A stretch of 55,214 nt of DNA from Lachnospiraceae bacterium (GCA_017462755.1 JAFTQM010000055.1:1-55214); one strand, 5' to 3'. Counted from the first letter of the stretch, positions 8,660 through 18,959 are shown. Numbers and translations are program-made. Notes: generated from the letters alone by a model not told the origin.

Positions 8660-9751
8660 TTATTTCAAAAACATCGCATCCCCAAACGAGAAGAACCGAT
8701 ATCTCTCCTTTACCGCTTCCTCATACGCTTCAAGCACATGCTCCCTGCCAGCCAGTGCAGACACCAGCATCAGCAGTGTCGATTCCGGAAGATGAAAATT
8801 CGTAATCAGACAATCCAACACCTTAAAGTGATAGCCCGGATAAATAAAAATCTCCGTATCTCCTTCGCACGCTTTTACAAAACCATTCTCATCCGCAGCC
8901 GATTCCACCGTCCGACAGCTGGTGGTGCCGACACAGATTACCCTGCCGCCTTCCCGCTTCGTCCGATTAATCTTCTCTGCCTCCTCCGGCAAAATCCGAT
9001 ACGTTTCCGAATGCATATGATGCTCTAAAATATTTTCCTCCTTTACCGGACGGAAGGTACCGAGACCCACATGAAGTGTCACATGCGCTATCGTAATTCC
9101 CTTCGCCTCAATGTCCGCAAGCAGCTCCGGTGTAAAATGCAGTCCCGCCGTCGGTGCCGCAGCCGAGCCTTCATATTTCGCATATACCGTCTGATAGCGA
9201 TTCTTATCCTGTAACGCATGAGTAATATAAGGCGGTAACGGCATCTGACCCAGCTTATCCAGAATCTCCTCAAAAATTCCTTCATAATGGAACTTTACCA
9301 GTCGATTTCCTTCTTCTACAATATCTAAAATCTCCGCCTTTAAAATACCGTCTCCAAACGAAACCCAGGTACCCGGTCTTGCCTTTTTGCCCGGCTTAAC
9401 GAGCGTCTCCCAGACATCATTTTCTCTGCGCTTTAACAGCAGGAGTTCAATCTTCGCTCCCGGCTGCAGGTTCTCGTCACTTTCCGCAGTCTCTCCTGCC
9501 ACAGAATAATCCGCTGCACCGTTCGCAAGCTTATTTCCGATCAATCGCGCCGGAATTACCTTTGTGTCATTGATTACCAGACAATCTCCCGGCTGCAGAT
9601 AATTCACAATTTCCCGAAACACCGTATGCTTCCGTTCTCCGGTTTCCTTATCCACCACCAGCAGACGCGAAGAGGAACGATCCTCCAGCGGATCCTGCGC
9701 AATCAGCTCCTGCGGCAAATCAAAATAAAAATCCTGTTTTTTCAATTCCAT
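8660..9751 (-). CDS. queA: S-adenosylmethionine:tRNA ribosyltransferase-isomerase QueA
   Basis: Transfers and isomerises the ribosyl moiety of S-adenosylmethionine onto preQ1 in tRNA to form epoxyqueuosine, a step of queuosine synthesis. The start is set at 9751 because GGAGGATAAC precedes that ATG; a start four codons upstream would place GGAGG inside the gene. The 363-residue product starts [19 protein letters not shown], typical of QueA, and contains [14 protein letters not shown] and [18 protein letters not shown], both highly conserved in the family. Length is slightly above the usual 340-350. Other queuosine genes are not nearby. It may be cotranscribed with the SpoIID-like gene 23 bp upstream. 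Confidence 0.96.
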   Translation of the reverse strand: MELKKQDFYFDLPQELIAQDPLEDRSSSRLLVVDKETGERKHTVFREIVNYLQPGDCLVINDTKVIPARLIGNKLANGAADYSVAGETAESDENLQPGAKIELLLLKRRENDVWETLVKPGKKARPGTWVSFGDGILKAEILDIVEEGNRLVKFHYEGIFEEILDKLGQMPLPPYITHALQDKNRYQTVYAKYEGSAAAPTAGLHFTPELLADIEAKGITIAHVTLHVGLGTFRPVKEENILEHHMHSETYRILPEEAEKINRTKREGGRVICVGTTSCRTVESAADENGFVKACEGDTEIFIYPGYHFKVLDCLITNFHLPESTLLMLVSALAGREHVLEAYEEAVKERYRFFSFGDAMFLK

Positions 9752-9774
9752 GTTATCCTCCATTTCACGAACGC

Positions 9775-11457
9775 CTAATCCGTCAATGCGCTCCGCTGCT
9801 TTATCTCACAGCCCGTATAATAATATTCAATGATTTCACGATAGGTATAGCCAGCCTTCGCCATTCCCTTTGCACCGGACTGGCTCATTCCTACACCGTG
9901 ACCATAGCCGCTTCCGTAAAAATACCAGACATCCTCCTCCGTCGGTGCTTCTGCCCCGAAGCCCGTCCGATTGGTCGCAGATAATACCTGATACTGTTCT
10001 AACTCCTCCGGCATCGGACTCGTCGTACCGCCCGCCGAAATCACATAGGCATCCCGAAGCCGCATTGCCGCACTGCCATTTGCACCGCTTACCGTCACAC
10101 GATCCGGCACATCCTTTTTCGTTACCACCTGAAATTTGGTGTCCGGCAAATCCAATACCTCCCGAATGGTTCCTGCCTGCAAGGTAGTACTCTTTTTATC
10201 TCCACGCATTTTCAGCAAATACACCCTTCCGGACAAGGTCGTAATCGACGGTATTACCGTCTGAAGCGTTCCCACATCGAGACCATACTCCGACAGCTTC
10301 TTCTCAAGCTCTGCCCGCGTATACTTTATCAGCCACGGTGCCTTCTCCGGCTCCGATTCATACAAATCCGGTACCGCCTGCAAGTACGCAATATCCCAGC
10401 CCCAGACATCACCGACATTCTCCGTACTGCCGCCACTGGTTGAAAAATAATACGCCGCTACCATTTCATTTTCATAAGTAAGTACTTCTCCTACCGTCGC
10501 CTGCACTGCCGCCGTCGTATTGGCATATTCTCTTTGATATCCGCGATACACCTGACAGCTTGCGGTATCATCCAGATAATATGCACGACTGATATTCGAA
10601 TCCGCGCGATAGCCAACCCGCATCAGTGCGTAGCTTCTCGCACAGACCGCCTGTGCCTTCAGTGCCTCCGCCGGCCAGGTATAAAGCATCTCACTCGGTA
10701 CCACACTATACAGGTACGATTCAATATTGATAATATTGACTGCTGTCACACTCGCCGCGCCATAGCAGCCAATCTCGATTCTCCCCCGATAACTCCGCTC
10801 CCCCAGCGAAATCACATAATTCCCGGCTCCATCCGGCTGCATTGCCTTAAACTGCGGATATGCTTCCTTCCACTTTCCGTCAATCAGAAACCGATAGCCC
10901 TCCGCCTGCACCAGCACCCGGTGCTGATTGTCCTTTTGAAGTGCTGAATAGGTGTATCCGAAACGTCCCTTCAGATTGGCATAAACCTCCTCTGCCTCCG
11001 CTTCGCTTTCCCAGCCTCCGACATACACCCGCCAATAATTCCGATAAATTGCCGTCGGATATGCTGCAATCTCAAGTCCCTCAATTACCTCTGCCACCTT
11101 CTTCGCCTTCTCATACGACGAAAAGGTCTGGTTCAGTACATAATAACAGCCCGTTGCCGGAAGAAAGGTAAAACCGCTTGCACTCTTAAACTCTTCCTCA
11201 CAAAGATAGCTGTCCTTGATACAATACCCCAGACCCAGACTTTCATTCTCTATCGTAATCGACTTCTGCTTGCCATACAATGCCTTCAAGCCCACCCGGA
11301 TATCCGTCATCTCAGCCTGCACGCCTGCATACAGCCGGACACCCGACGCCGAATCGGTAAAAAGACACAGCACCATAACCAACAGCAGCAAAAGCCCTGT
11401 TTTTCGCTTATTCCAGAACCTCAAAGGACGGAGCATAGCGCAACCACGCCTTTCCAA
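9775..11457 (-). CDS. SpoIID/LytB domain protein
   Basis: Secreted peptidoglycan-associated protein of the SpoIID/LytB family, whose sporulation member SpoIID is a lytic transglycosylase. A hydrophobic signal lies near residues 15-45. A SPOR-like stretch appears around 100-160 ([20 protein letters not shown]). The SpoIID core follows, with [30 protein letters not shown] (the glutamate before ALKAQA is catalytic in SpoIID) and [19 protein letters not shown] near the end. Start choice is uncertain: TTG at 11457 with AAGGA 8 nt upstream, or ATG at 11436. The gene overlaps the end of the signal peptidase gene by up to 50 bp. Whether it acts in sporulation or vegetative growth cannot be told. Confidence 0.88.
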   Translation of the reverse strand: MERRGCAMLRPLRFWNKRKTGLLLLLVMVLCLFTDSASGVRLYAGVQAEMTDIRVGLKALYGKQKSITIENESLGLGYCIKDSYLCEEEFKSASGFTFLPATGCYYVLNQTFSSYEKAKKVAEVIEGLEIAAYPTAIYRNYWRVYVGGWESEAEAEEVYANLKGRFGYTYSALQKDNQHRVLVQAEGYRFLIDGKWKEAYPQFKAMQPDGAGNYVISLGERSYRGRIEIGCYGAASVTAVNIINIESYLYSVVPSEMLYTWPAEALKAQAVCARSYALMRVGYRADSNISRAYYLDDTASCQVYRGYQREYANTTAAVQATVGEVLTYENEMVAAYYFSTSGGSTENVGDVWGWDIAYLQAVPDLYESEPEKAPWLIKYTRAELEKKLSEYGLDVGTLQTVIPSITTLSGRVYLLKMRGDKKSTTLQAGTIREVLDLPDTKFQVVTKKDVPDRVTVSGANGSAAMRLRDAYVISAGGTTSPMPEELEQYQVLSATNRTGFGAEAPTEEDVWYFYGSGYGHGVGMSQSGAKGMAKAGYTYREIIEYYYTGCEIKQRSALTD

Positions 11458-11926
11458 GTATTTTTTCCTTCTTTACGAAGGTATTCTCCCAGTATCTCGA
11501 ATCCCACGAATGATTCCGATTATCTCCCATCATAAAATAGCAGTCCTCCGGCACCTTATACGGACCGAACGAGCCCACTACCTTTTCCCTGACATAATCC
11601 TCTGCATACAGCTTATCGTCAATGTACAGCAATCCATCCACAATCTCAACCGTCTCTCCCGGTAAACCTATCACACGCTTAATATAGATTTCTTCCTCGT
11701 TGTCCGGAAATTCAAAAATCACAATATCGCCGCGCTCCGGGTCAGAAAACAGATATGCCAATCGAAATCCAATCAAACGATCATCAATCTGAATCGTATC
11801 CTTCATCGAACCGGTCGGCACCTCCGCCTTAATTATCACAAAATGGGTTACGATAAATGCCAGGGCAAACGCCACAGCCACCACCATAATCCAACTGAAT
11901 ACTTCCTTTATTACCTTGCCTTTCAT
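11408..11926 (-). CDS. Signal peptidase I (copy 1)
   Basis: 172-residue type I signal peptidase that removes secretory signal peptides at the outer face of the membrane. It has one N-terminal membrane anchor (about 10-32), the nucleophile Ser40 in VPTGSM, the general base Lys83 in YIKRVIGLPGE, and the family box GDNRNHSWDSRYW. It is closely related to the gene at 11995-12528, and the two form a tandem pair. Its 3' end overlaps the SpoIID-like gene. Confidence 0.94.
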   Translation of the reverse strand: MKGKVIKEVFSWIMVVAVAFALAFIVTHFVIIKAEVPTGSMKDTIQIDDRLIGFRLAYLFSDPERGDIVIFEFPDNEEEIYIKRVIGLPGETVEIVDGLLYIDDKLYAEDYVREKVVGSFGPYKVPEDCYFMMGDNRNHSWDSRYWENTFVKKEKILGKAWLRYAPSFEVLE

Positions 11927-11994
11927 TCTTTATCCCCTTTTCTCTTTCCTGCTCTTATTAGTTTAGTAAATCCCCCTCCATCTGTCAAGTCCGC

Positions 11995-12528
11995 TTATTT
12001 TACAAACCCTATCGTCGGCTTATAGCGCAGCCATGCCTTTGCCAAAATCTTCTCCTCCGATACAAAGGTATTCTTCCATGCTCTCGAATCCTCAGAACCG
12101 TTTCGGTTATCCCCCATCACAAAATAACTATCCTCCGGTACCTCATACGGACCAAAGGAGCCACGCATCGGTTCTCTGATATAATCCTCCTCATACAGCA
12201 CATCATCAATATACAGCTGTCCGTCTACAATCTCAATCGTCTCTCCCGGCAAGCCAATGACACGCTTAATATAAATTTCTTCTTCATTGTCCGGCCAAGG
12301 AAAAATAATGATATCTCCGCGTTCCGGCTCCGAAAACAAATATGCCAGACGCAGACCTATCAACTGGTCCTCCCTTTGAATCGTCTCTAACATCGAACCG
12401 GTCGGTACCTTCACCTTAATAATCACACAGCGCGCCACAAACAAGGATGCTGCAAGCGCCACAACCAGTATGATAATATAACTGAGTATTTCTTTTTTTA
12501 TATTCTTTATTTTCTCATTCTGTTCCAT
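11995..12528 (-). CDS. Signal peptidase I (copy 2)
   Basis: 177-residue paralogue of the downstream signal peptidase, with long shared blocks such as RLAYLFS-PERGD and NEEEIYIKRVIGLPGE. A membrane anchor covers about residues 14-36. Catalytic residues are Ser45 (VPTGSM) and Lys88 (YIKRVIG), and GDNRNGSEDSR is the C-terminal box. It lies 68 bp upstream of copy 1 with no terminator between. The differences cluster in the anchor and the substrate-facing region, so different preferences are possible but unproven. Confidence 0.94.
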   Translation of the reverse strand: MEQNEKIKNIKKEILSYIIILVVALAASLFVARCVIIKVKVPTGSMLETIQREDQLIGLRLAYLFSEPERGDIIIFPWPDNEEEIYIKRVIGLPGETIEIVDGQLYIDDVLYEEDYIREPMRGSFGPYEVPEDSYFVMGDNRNGSEDSRAWKNTFVSEEKILAKAWLRYKPTIGFVK

Positions 12529-12602
12529 TTTACCCCTCCGTTCTCAGAAGGCTTTTCGCTCACAGAACACGCCGAATTTTTTTCACATTCTCCGACAACA
12601 AA

Positions 12603-12650
12603 GCAGAACCGCCCTCACGTTATTACTTTAGTGAATGACGGTTCTCTTGT
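12603..12650 (-). terminator. Possible terminator of galK-galE
   Basis: On the minus strand AGAACCG pairs with CGGTTCT around a 30-nt loop that can itself fold (TTCAC/GTGAG), followed by the modest T-containing tail GCTTTGTTG. It lies shortly after the galE stop codon. The long loop and poor U-tract make it uncertain. Confidence 0.4.
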
Positions 12651-12681
12651 CAAGTATTTCTTTCTACATCAGTCTAACAAA

Positions 12682-13671
12682 TTACTTCGCAAATCCGTTC
12701 GGATGATTCTTGTGCCAGTTCCATGCGGAAGAAATAATCTTCTCCAAATCATCATGCTGCGGATTCCAGCCAAGCACTGCTCTCGCCTTGTCACTGGATG
12801 CAATCAGCTGTGCCGGGTCACCTGCACGGCGCTCTGTCACAACCGCAGGAATCGGATGACCGGTTACCTGTCTTGCCACCTCGATAACTTCCTTTACCGT
12901 AAAGCCGACACCGTTTCCAAGATTGAAAATATTACTTGAATTACCCTGACGCAGATAATCTACTGCCAAAATATGTGCCATAGCAAGATCGGTTACATGA
13001 ATATAGTCACGCACACAGGTACCATCCTTGGTCGGGTAGTCATCACCGTAAATCATAATCGACTCGCGCTTTCCGTTCGGCACCTGCAAAATCAACGGAA
13101 TCAAATGGGTCTCCGGATTATGTGCCTCACCGATTTCTCCGCTCTGATGCGCACCGCAGGCATTGAAATAACGCAGGGATACATAACGCAGACCATGCGC
13201 CAGACCGGTCCACTTAAACATCTTCTCCATCGAAAGCTTGGTCTCGCCGTATGCATTGGTCGGATTGGTTGTATCAGTCTCCAAAATCGGAATATTCTCC
13301 GGCTCACCATAGGTCGCAGCCGTCGAAGAAAATACAATCTTATCCACCTTATGTGCTACCATCGACTCTAACAGCACCTTCGTACCGCAGATATTATTGT
13401 CATAATACTTCAGCGGATTGGTCATACTCTCGCCAACCAGCGAATTCGCTGCAAAATGAATTACCGCTTCAATCTTCTGCTCATCGAACACCTTATCAAT
13501 AAACGCGCGGTTGCGGATATCGCCCTGATAAAACTTTGCCTTCGGATGCACCGCTTCAATGTGACCGGTCTCCAGATTATCCGCAATTACTACCTCTTCA
13601 CCACGGTCAATCAGCTCATAAACCGTGTGAGAACCAATATATCCTGCTCCACCTAATACCAAGATTGCCAT
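12682..13671 (-). CDS. galE: UDP-glucose 4-epimerase GalE
   Basis: Interconverts UDP-galactose and UDP-glucose in the Leloir pathway. The 329-residue protein has the NAD-binding glycine motif [10 protein letters not shown] near the N-terminus, catalytic Ser-Thr around FSSTAATYG, the YxxxK pair in YGETKLSME, and a conserved RYFNACGA block. Length is normal for the family. It lies 20 bp downstream of galK on the same strand, forming a galKE operon. Galactose could come from the GH27 and GH2 enzymes encoded elsewhere in the window. Confidence 0.97.
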   Translation of the reverse strand: MAILVLGGAGYIGSHTVYELIDRGEEVVIADNLETGHIEAVHPKAKFYQGDIRNRAFIDKVFDEQKIEAVIHFAANSLVGESMTNPLKYYDNNICGTKVLLESMVAHKVDKIVFSSTAATYGEPENIPILETDTTNPTNAYGETKLSMEKMFKWTGLAHGLRYVSLRYFNACGAHQSGEIGEAHNPETHLIPLILQVPNGKRESIMIYGDDYPTKDGTCVRDYIHVTDLAMAHILAVDYLRQGNSSNIFNLGNGVGFTVKEVIEVARQVTGHPIPAVVTERRAGDPAQLIASSDKARAVLGWNPQHDDLEKIISSAWNWHKNHPNGFAK

Positions 13672-13691
13672 AATTTATCTTCCATCCTTTC

Positions 13692-14852
13692 TTACAACGT
13701 GCATGGACCGGAGCCTGCTTCTACCACATAGAAATCAGCTGCATATCCAATCGTCTCCAGATACTCTTTGCCCACCTCGCGAATGAACGCGTCAACACAC
13801 TCGTTCTTTACAATGCTTACCGTGCAGCCGCCAAAGCCTGCTCCGGTCATTCTCGAACCGATGACACCCTCCTGCTTTAACGCCGATGCTACCAGCGTAT
13901 CCAGCTCCTTGCCGGTCACCTCATAATCATCTCTCAGAGAATCATGGGACTGAATCATCAGCTGTCCGAACAATGCAATATCATTTTCCTTCAGTGCCTT
14001 TACCGCCTGAATGGTTCGCTGATTCTCATATACCGCATGCTTTGCGCGCTTCTCCTTAATTGGGTCTGCAATCACACTCTTAATCTCCTCAAACTCTGCC
14101 TCCGTCAGCTCACCAAGCGATGCAATGCTCTTTACCGTCTGCAGCTTTGCCAGTGCAGCCTCGCACTCACTTCTGCGCTCATTGTACTTCGAGTCGCCAA
14201 GTCCGCGCTTCTTATTACTGCAGGCAATGACAATCTTCGCATCCTCCAGACGAATCGGTGCATACTCATAGGATAAATCCGCAGTATCCAAGAAAATCGC
14301 ATGCTCCGTCTTCCCCATCGCAATCGCAAACTGATCCATAATACCGCAGTTTACTCCGATAAATTCATTCTCTGCCTTCTGACCCAGCTTTGCAATCTCT
14401 ACAAAATCTACTTCAAATCCAAACAGTTCTCTTGCTACATAAGCAGTCAGCACCTCAATCGATGCAGAAGAAGACAAACCGGAGGAATTCGGAATATTAC
14501 CAAAGTACAGAATATCCATACCGGAGGTTACCGGATAACCGGCATCCATCAACACCTGCAATACTCCCTTCGGATAGTTCGCCCAATTATGCTCTGCTAC
14601 CTTTACCATATTCTCCAGACTGGTTTCGATGACACCGAGCTTTTCAAAATTCATGGAATAAAAACGTAAGGTCTTATCGTCATTCTTCGCCGCCGCTGCG
14701 TAAGTACCGATGGTCAGCGCACATGGGAATACATGACCTCCGTTATAATCCGTATGCTCTCCAATCAGATTTACCCGACCCGGTGCAAAATATACACCCT
14801 CAGCAGCTCTTCCAAATACCTTTTGAAATTCCTGTAACAATTTCTCCTTCAT
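13692..14852 (-). CDS. galK: Galactokinase GalK
   Basis: Phosphorylates galactose to galactose 1-phosphate using ATP. The 386-residue protein has the galactokinase signature GRVNLIGEHTDYNGGHVFPC, the GHMP ATP-binding motif PNSSGLSSSAS, and the C-terminal GSRMTGAGFGGC. The start is placed at ATG 14852, since AAGGAAG lies six to seven bases before it; a TTG two codons earlier is less likely. galT is absent from the window, so uridylylation must be encoded elsewhere. Confidence 0.97.
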   Translation of the reverse strand: MKEKLLQEFQKVFGRAAEGVYFAPGRVNLIGEHTDYNGGHVFPCALTIGTYAAAAKNDDKTLRFYSMNFEKLGVIETSLENMVKVAEHNWANYPKGVLQVLMDAGYPVTSGMDILYFGNIPNSSGLSSSASIEVLTAYVARELFGFEVDFVEIAKLGQKAENEFIGVNCGIMDQFAIAMGKTEHAIFLDTADLSYEYAPIRLEDAKIVIACSNKKRGLGDSKYNERRSECEAALAKLQTVKSIASLGELTEAEFEEIKSVIADPIKEKRAKHAVYENQRTIQAVKALKENDIALFGQLMIQSHDSLRDDYEVTGKELDTLVASALKQEGVIGSRMTGAGFGGCTVSIVKNECVDAFIREVGKEYLETIGYAADFYVVEAGSGPCTL

Positions 14853-14926
14853 CGTCAACTTCCTTTCGTAGCATTGTTATTTTGTTTGCAACAGAATTTT
14901 TGTTTTTAATTATGTTTTCTGTTTTA

Positions 14927-14955
14927 ATCATATCATCTTTTTTTCGCCTTGTAAA
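14927..14955 (-). promoter_or_regulatory. Sigma-A type promoter of galK-galE
   Basis: Minus strand TTTACA, 17 bp spacer, TATGAT. The -10 box is about 75 bp upstream of the galK start. The interval holds ACAGAA and TTCTGT arms that could be an operator (weak). Confidence 0.7.
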
Positions 14956-14969
14956 GAGGTATTTTACAC

Positions 14970-15010
14970 AAAAAAACTACCATACCTATCATTCCTTTCG
15001 GTATGGCAGT
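14970..15010 (-). terminator. Intrinsic terminator of the chemoreceptor gene
   Basis: Minus strand ACTGCCATAC, 15-nt loop, GTATGGTAGT, followed by a run of T. One mismatch in a 10 bp stem. It lies just after the chemoreceptor stop codon at 15022. Confidence 0.8.
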
Positions 15011-15021
15011 TTCTCTTCCTT

Positions 15022-16755
15022 CTACAAGCGGAACTTATTTACATTTTCATCCATCATATCTGCAATACTTACCAAATTCTGCGTTGCAACATTACATTCG
15101 TTCACAATCTGTCCCAATTCAATCATTGCTGCCGAAGTTTCTTCTGTACTTGCCGCATTCTCTTCTGCAATCGCAGCAAGACTCTCCGCACTTTCTTGAA
15201 CATCATTCTTTGCTGCATTAATCGCATCTACCTCAGTAGAAATATTTCCAATTGCAACAACAACATTGCTCACTTCCGAATTCAACGCATGGAACACTTC
15301 TCTGGTCGTATTCAGCTTATCATTCTGCTGTTCAATTTCCTTCAAAACATCATTCATAGCTTCTACACTAATGTTAGAATTATGAATCAGAGCTTCAACA
15401 ATCTGTGCAATCTTTCCGGCCGATTCACTGGATTGATCCGCAAGCTGACGAATCTCATCTGCTACCACTGCAAAACCTCTTCCATGTTCTCCGGCACGCG
15501 CCGCTTCAATGCTGGCATTCAAAGACAACAGATTCGTCTGGCTTGCAATATCCGTAATCATATCTACCGCACTACCGATTTCCATAACCGAACGATTCGT
15601 ATCATTTGTCTTCTCATACACTTCATCCACGGAAGCTTTTGTTCTTTCACTGATTGCCGTCAGTTCATCCAACGTACTGCCAAGCTTCTGATTGTTTCCC
15701 TTCATCTCTTCTGTGCTTCCCAACAAAGTCTCTACATTCTTTGTTGTTTCAGCAACCGACTCACCCATTGCACTAATCTGCATCGTTACTTTCTGCGCTT
15801 CATTTGCCTGATTCGTTGCTCCTTGGGCAATCTCGTCTACTGCAATATTTACATTATTAATCGATTCATTGATTGTTTCAAAATTCTCTCGGAATTTTCC
15901 CGTGAAACCGCCCAAATCCTCCGATGACTTACGAATATTCACAACAATCGATGCCACTCCTGTAATCAACGAATGAATCGAACGTGCAATCCTACCAACT
16001 TCATCGCTTCGTTGCAGCAATTTTCCGCCAACCACTTCATCAAGCCCTCCGGCTGCCACCTCATCAAGATGTCCGGTAACATAAAATATTGCTTTACAAA
16101 TGCGAGATACAACATACGCAATCACGGCGCAGGATACTGCAGCAATTGCCAGCATAAAAATAATATTGCTTCTAAGCAAGCTATTGTATATTCCCTTAAC
16201 CTCCATGGAAGGTCTACCGGCAAAAATAATACCTACCTGCTTACCATCATTATTATGTAAGCACACATAGTATCCAAAATACTCTTCCCCTTCAATCATA
16301 ACACTCGGCGAAAAAAAGCTGTCATCTTTCGATACCTTATCATACAGCTCCTTCGTTACCGTCGTACCAAGAATACGCTTGCCCGAACGATCAAAAATAC
16401 TGGTAACCACTCGGGTATCTCCCCAGAAGAGTGTAACATCTACACCTGTCGTTTCCTGAAATTTATCCAAAATCGACTGATTTTCCGTAATATTATAATC
16501 TCCCTTATAAAGTGTTGTACCATCATAGCTATAATTACCGGAATCCAACGTATTGAGCATCAAATCCAATGCATATTCCGCTGTCTTTAGCTCATGTTGT
16601 ACCTGTCGCTCTGATACGTCAACGCCGACCGCCCGAATCGACAACGCCGCAAATACCAACAGAATCACAAGAGGAAGCGTTACTGCCAGCATAATTTTCC
16701 CCATTAACTTTAAACCTCTTTTTCTCTTCAAGCCAAATACCTCATTTTCATCCAT
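15022..16755 (-). CDS. Methyl-accepting chemotaxis protein with periplasmic sensor
   Basis: 577-residue chemoreceptor. The start at 16755 is chosen because GGAGGAAGTG lies upstream of that ATG. A first membrane segment (about residues 20-45, [18 protein letters not shown]) is followed by an extracellular single-Cache-like sensor (about 46-180; [15 protein letters not shown] and [14 protein letters not shown]), a second membrane segment ([19 protein letters not shown]), a HAMP-like linker and the long cytoplasmic coiled coil. The signalling hairpin is [20 protein letters not shown]. The Cache features suggest a small-molecule ligand; none can be named. An AT-rich promoter region of 285 bp lies between it and pyrE, with no other gene. 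Confidence 0.94.
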   Translation of the reverse strand: MDENEVFGLKRKRGLKLMGKIMLAVTLPLVILLVFAALSIRAVGVDVSERQVQHELKTAEYALDLMLNTLDSGNYSYDGTTLYKGDYNITENQSILDKFQETTGVDVTLFWGDTRVVTSIFDRSGKRILGTTVTKELYDKVSKDDSFFSPSVMIEGEEYFGYYVCLHNNDGKQVGIIFAGRPSMEVKGIYNSLLRSNIIFMLAIAAVSCAVIAYVVSRICKAIFYVTGHLDEVAAGGLDEVVGGKLLQRSDEVGRIARSIHSLITGVASIVVNIRKSSEDLGGFTGKFRENFETINESINNVNIAVDEIAQGATNQANEAQKVTMQISAMGESVAETTKNVETLLGSTEEMKGNNQKLGSTLDELTAISERTKASVDEVYEKTNDTNRSVMEIGSAVDMITDIASQTNLLSLNASIEAARAGEHGRGFAVVADEIRQLADQSSESAGKIAQIVEALIHNSNISVEAMNDVLKEIEQQNDKLNTTREVFHALNSEVSNVVVAIGNISTEVDAINAAKNDVQESAESLAAIAEENAASTEETSAAMIELGQIVNECNVATQNLVSIADMMDENVNKFRL

Positions 16756-16972
16756 AAACACTTCCTCCATTCTCAGCCTTTTGTGCCATTCATAGAATTG
16801 CACATATATTCCTCTCTTTTTTCGCATTATTTGTCGTACAATTCTACATTATATATCTAATTGTAACACTTTTTTACAAAAAATCAATATAAAATTATCC
16901 TTTTTTTTCCATTTTGAAACTCCATTGCAAAAGCATATCAAATAAAACAGTTAGAGATAACAAATTCGCCGA

Positions 16973-17001
16973 TTGAAAACAGACACCGGATGTGTTAAAA
17001 T
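16973..17001 (+). promoter_or_regulatory. Sigma-A type promoter of pyrE
   Basis: TTGAAA at 16973-16978, 17 bp spacer, TAAAAT at 16996-17001. The pyrE ribosome binding site AAGGAGG follows shortly before the ATG at 17041, leaving a short leader without a visible attenuator. Confidence 0.75.
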
Positions 17002-17040
17002 AAAAAAAACATTGAACAAGCATAAGGAGGATTTATCATA

Positions 17041-17715
17041 ATGGAACAGTATAAGCAGGAATTTATCGACTTTATGGTAGAAGCAAATGTATTGAAATTC
17101 GGTGATTTCACCTTAAAGAGCGGCAGAAAGTCCCCATTCTTCATGAATGCAGGCGCTTATGTAACCGGCAGTCAGTTAAGAAAGCTTGGCGAATATTATG
17201 CCAAGGCTATTCACGACCACTACGGCTTGGATTTTGACATTCTGTTCGGACCGGCATACAAGGGCATTCCGCTCAGTGTAGCTACCACCATGGCATTTAG
17301 CGAGCTGTATGGCGTTGACATCAAATATTGCTCGAACCGCAAGGAAGTTAAGGATCACGGTGATACCGGTATTTTACTCGGCAGCCCGATTAAGGACGGT
17401 GACCGCGTTGTTATCATCGAGGATGTAACCACCTCCGGTAAGTCCATCGAAGAAACCTTCCCTATCTTAAAGGCACAGGGCAACATCGAAATCAAGGGTC
17501 TGATGGTTTCCTTAAACCGCATGGAGCGTGGTAAGGGCGAAAAGAGCGCATTGGCTGAAATCACTGATTTGTACGGTATCCCTGCAAACGCCATCGTTTC
17601 CATGGCAGATGTAGTTGAGCATCTGTACAATCAGGAGCGTGGCGGCAAGGTCGTAATCGACGACACCATCAAGCAGGCCATCGATGCATATTATGAGCAG
17701 TACGGTGCAAAATAA
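17041..17715 (+). CDS. pyrE: Orotate phosphoribosyltransferase PyrE
   Basis: Converts orotate and PRPP to orotidine 5'-monophosphate in pyrimidine synthesis. The 224-residue protein shows the substrate-loop start FTLKSGRKSPFFMN, the conserved FGPAYKGIPL, and the PRPP-binding motif VVIIEDVTTSGKSIEE. It has an ideal AAGGAGG site. It faces pyrD-pyrK, which lie on the opposite strand 340 bp downstream, so the pathway genes are adjacent but convergent rather than in one operon. Confidence 0.97.
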   Translation: MEQYKQEFIDFMVEANVLKFGDFTLKSGRKSPFFMNAGAYVTGSQLRKLGEYYAKAIHDHYGLDFDILFGPAYKGIPLSVATTMAFSELYGVDIKYCSNRKEVKDHGDTGILLGSPIKDGDRVVIIEDVTTSGKSIEETFPILKAQGNIEIKGLMVSLNRMERGKGEKSALAEITDLYGIPANAIVSMADVVEHLYNQERGGKVVIDDTIKQAIDAYYEQYGAK

Positions 17716-17721
17716 TATCAA

Positions 17722-17747
17722 AGAAGCACTGAACGAATCAGTGCTTC
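17722..17747 (+). repeat. Hairpin after pyrE
   Basis: GAAGCACTGA and TCAGTGCTTC form a 10 bp stem around a short loop, immediately downstream of pyrE. It is followed by CCCC rather than T, so it is more likely an RNA-stability hairpin or weak terminator than a strong intrinsic terminator. Confidence 0.5.
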
Positions 17748-17841
17748 CCCAAATACTAGCAAAACCCAAAACACATCCGTCTGCACACTTAGTGCAGCAC
17801 CAGATCAATGCGCATATAACTGCGCAGGAATGAGGCAGAAC

Positions 17842-17991
17842 ATGGAAAAGCTCTACAAAACACTCCGTTCCGTTGGCGTATTTAATATCGTTATCGGCAT
17901 TGTTACCATCATCCTTGGTGCTCTGACCGGTGCCTTTCTCATCGTAAACGGCGGCAGATTAATGACGCGCAAAAACGACATTATGTTTTAA
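17842..17991 (+). CDS. Small membrane protein, 49 residues
   Basis: A short frame with an AGGAATGAGG-type site upstream encodes MEKLYKTLRSVGVFNIVIGI, then a second hydrophobic part VTIILGALTGAFLIVNGG, and a basic tail with RLMTRKND. It predicts one long or two short membrane segments. It follows pyrE on the same strand and ends 17 bp before a strong bidirectional terminator, which supports it as a transcribed unit. Function is unknown. It was found by direct translation and has no recognisable domain. Confidence 0.65.
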   Translation: MEKLYKTLRSVGVFNIVIGIVTIILGALTGAFLIVNGGRLMTRKNDIMF

Positions 17992-18007
17992 GCTCTTGCT
18001 TAAAGCT

Positions 18008-18050
18008 CAAATAAAAAAAGAGTTTGCTTCGCAAACTCTTTTTTTATTTG
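18008..18050. terminator. Bidirectional terminator between the small membrane protein gene and pyrD
   Basis: A perfect 20 bp stem (18008-18027 with 18031-18050) with loop TTC; the core is GAGTTTGC/GCAAACTC flanked by A-runs and T-runs, so it terminates both strands. The core is the same word as hairpin 1 of the palindrome elements at 8408 and 35347. Confidence 0.9.
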
Positions 18051-18056
18051 GCTCTT

Positions 18057-18959
18057 TTATTTTACACAGCCAATCAGTTCCTTGATATCCTCTACCTGAT
18101 TACGACGCATATAATCCTCAATCCCCTCTATTACATCCAGTGTTGCTCTCGGATTTACAAAATTCGCCGTTCCGATGGCTACCATCGTCGCACCTGCCAT
18201 CAAAAACTCCAGCGCATCCTCTGCCGTCGCAATACCGCCCATACCAACGACCGGAATCGACACCGCATTTACCGTCTGATATACCATCCGCAACGCTACC
18301 GGCTTGATTGCAGGACCGGACATACCACCGGTCTTGTTTGCCAGCAGGAACTTTCTGCGATTGATATCAATCTTCATACCGGTCAGCGTATTAATCAGCG
18401 AGAGTGCGTCCGCACCGCCTGCCTCTGCCGCCTTTGCCGTCTGCGTAATATCCGTTACATTCGGACTCAGCTTCATCATTACCGGCTGCTTCGCAACCTT
18501 CTTAATCTCTTTCGTAATCTCTTCCACCATCTTTGGATTTTGGCCAAATGCAATACCGCCCTCCTTGACATTCGGACAGGAAATATTGATTTCCAGCAAA
18601 TCCACCGGTGCATCCGACAGACGCTCTACTACCGCCAAATAATCCTCCGTCGTTTTACCGCACACATTGACAATAATCTTTGTATCATATTGCTTCAAAA
18701 ACGGGATGTCCCGCTCCAAAAACACATCAATTCCCGGATTCTGAAGCCCGATGGCATTCAGCATACCACCGTAGGTCTCTGCAACACGCGGAGTCGGATT
18801 CCCCGGCCACGGTACATTCGCTACTCCCTTGGTCGTTACCGCACCAAGTCGGTTCAAATCCACCAAATCACTATACTCCATACCGGAGCCAAAGGTTCCG
18901 GAAGCCGTCGTTACCGGATTTTTAAACTCAATTCCTGCCAATGATACCTTTGTATTCAT
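18057..18959 (-). CDS. pyrD: Dihydroorotate dehydrogenase B, catalytic subunit PyrD
   Basis: FMN enzyme oxidising dihydroorotate to orotate with NAD via PyrK. The start is set at ATG 18959 (GGAG six bases upstream), giving 300 residues, the usual length; an earlier TTG at 19010 is less likely. Recognisable blocks are NTKVSLAGIEFKNPVTTASG at the N-terminus, the active-site cysteine in INISCPNVKEGG, MMKLSPNVTDI, and VVGMGGIATAEDALEFLMAGA for FMN phosphate binding. It follows pyrK closely, as usual for the class 1B enzyme. Confidence 0.96.
   Translation of the reverse strand: MNTKVSLAGIEFKNPVTTASGTFGSGMEYSDLVDLNRLGAVTTKGVANVPWPGNPTPRVAETYGGMLNAIGLQNPGIDVFLERDIPFLKQYDTKIIVNVCGKTTEDYLAVVERLSDAPVDLLEINISCPNVKEGGIAFGQNPKMVEEITKEIKKVAKQPVMMKLSPNVTDITQTAKAAEAGGADALSLINTLTGMKIDINRRKFLLANKTGGMSGPAIKPVALRMVYQTVNAVSIPVVGMGGIATAEDALEFLMAGATMVAIGTANFVNPRATLDVIEGIEDYMRRNQVEDIKELIGCVK

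Noticed and set aside
18024-18944. 306-residue plus-strand frame rich in Arg, Cys and His
   Set aside because: Antisense to pyrD, with composition typical of a shadow frame.
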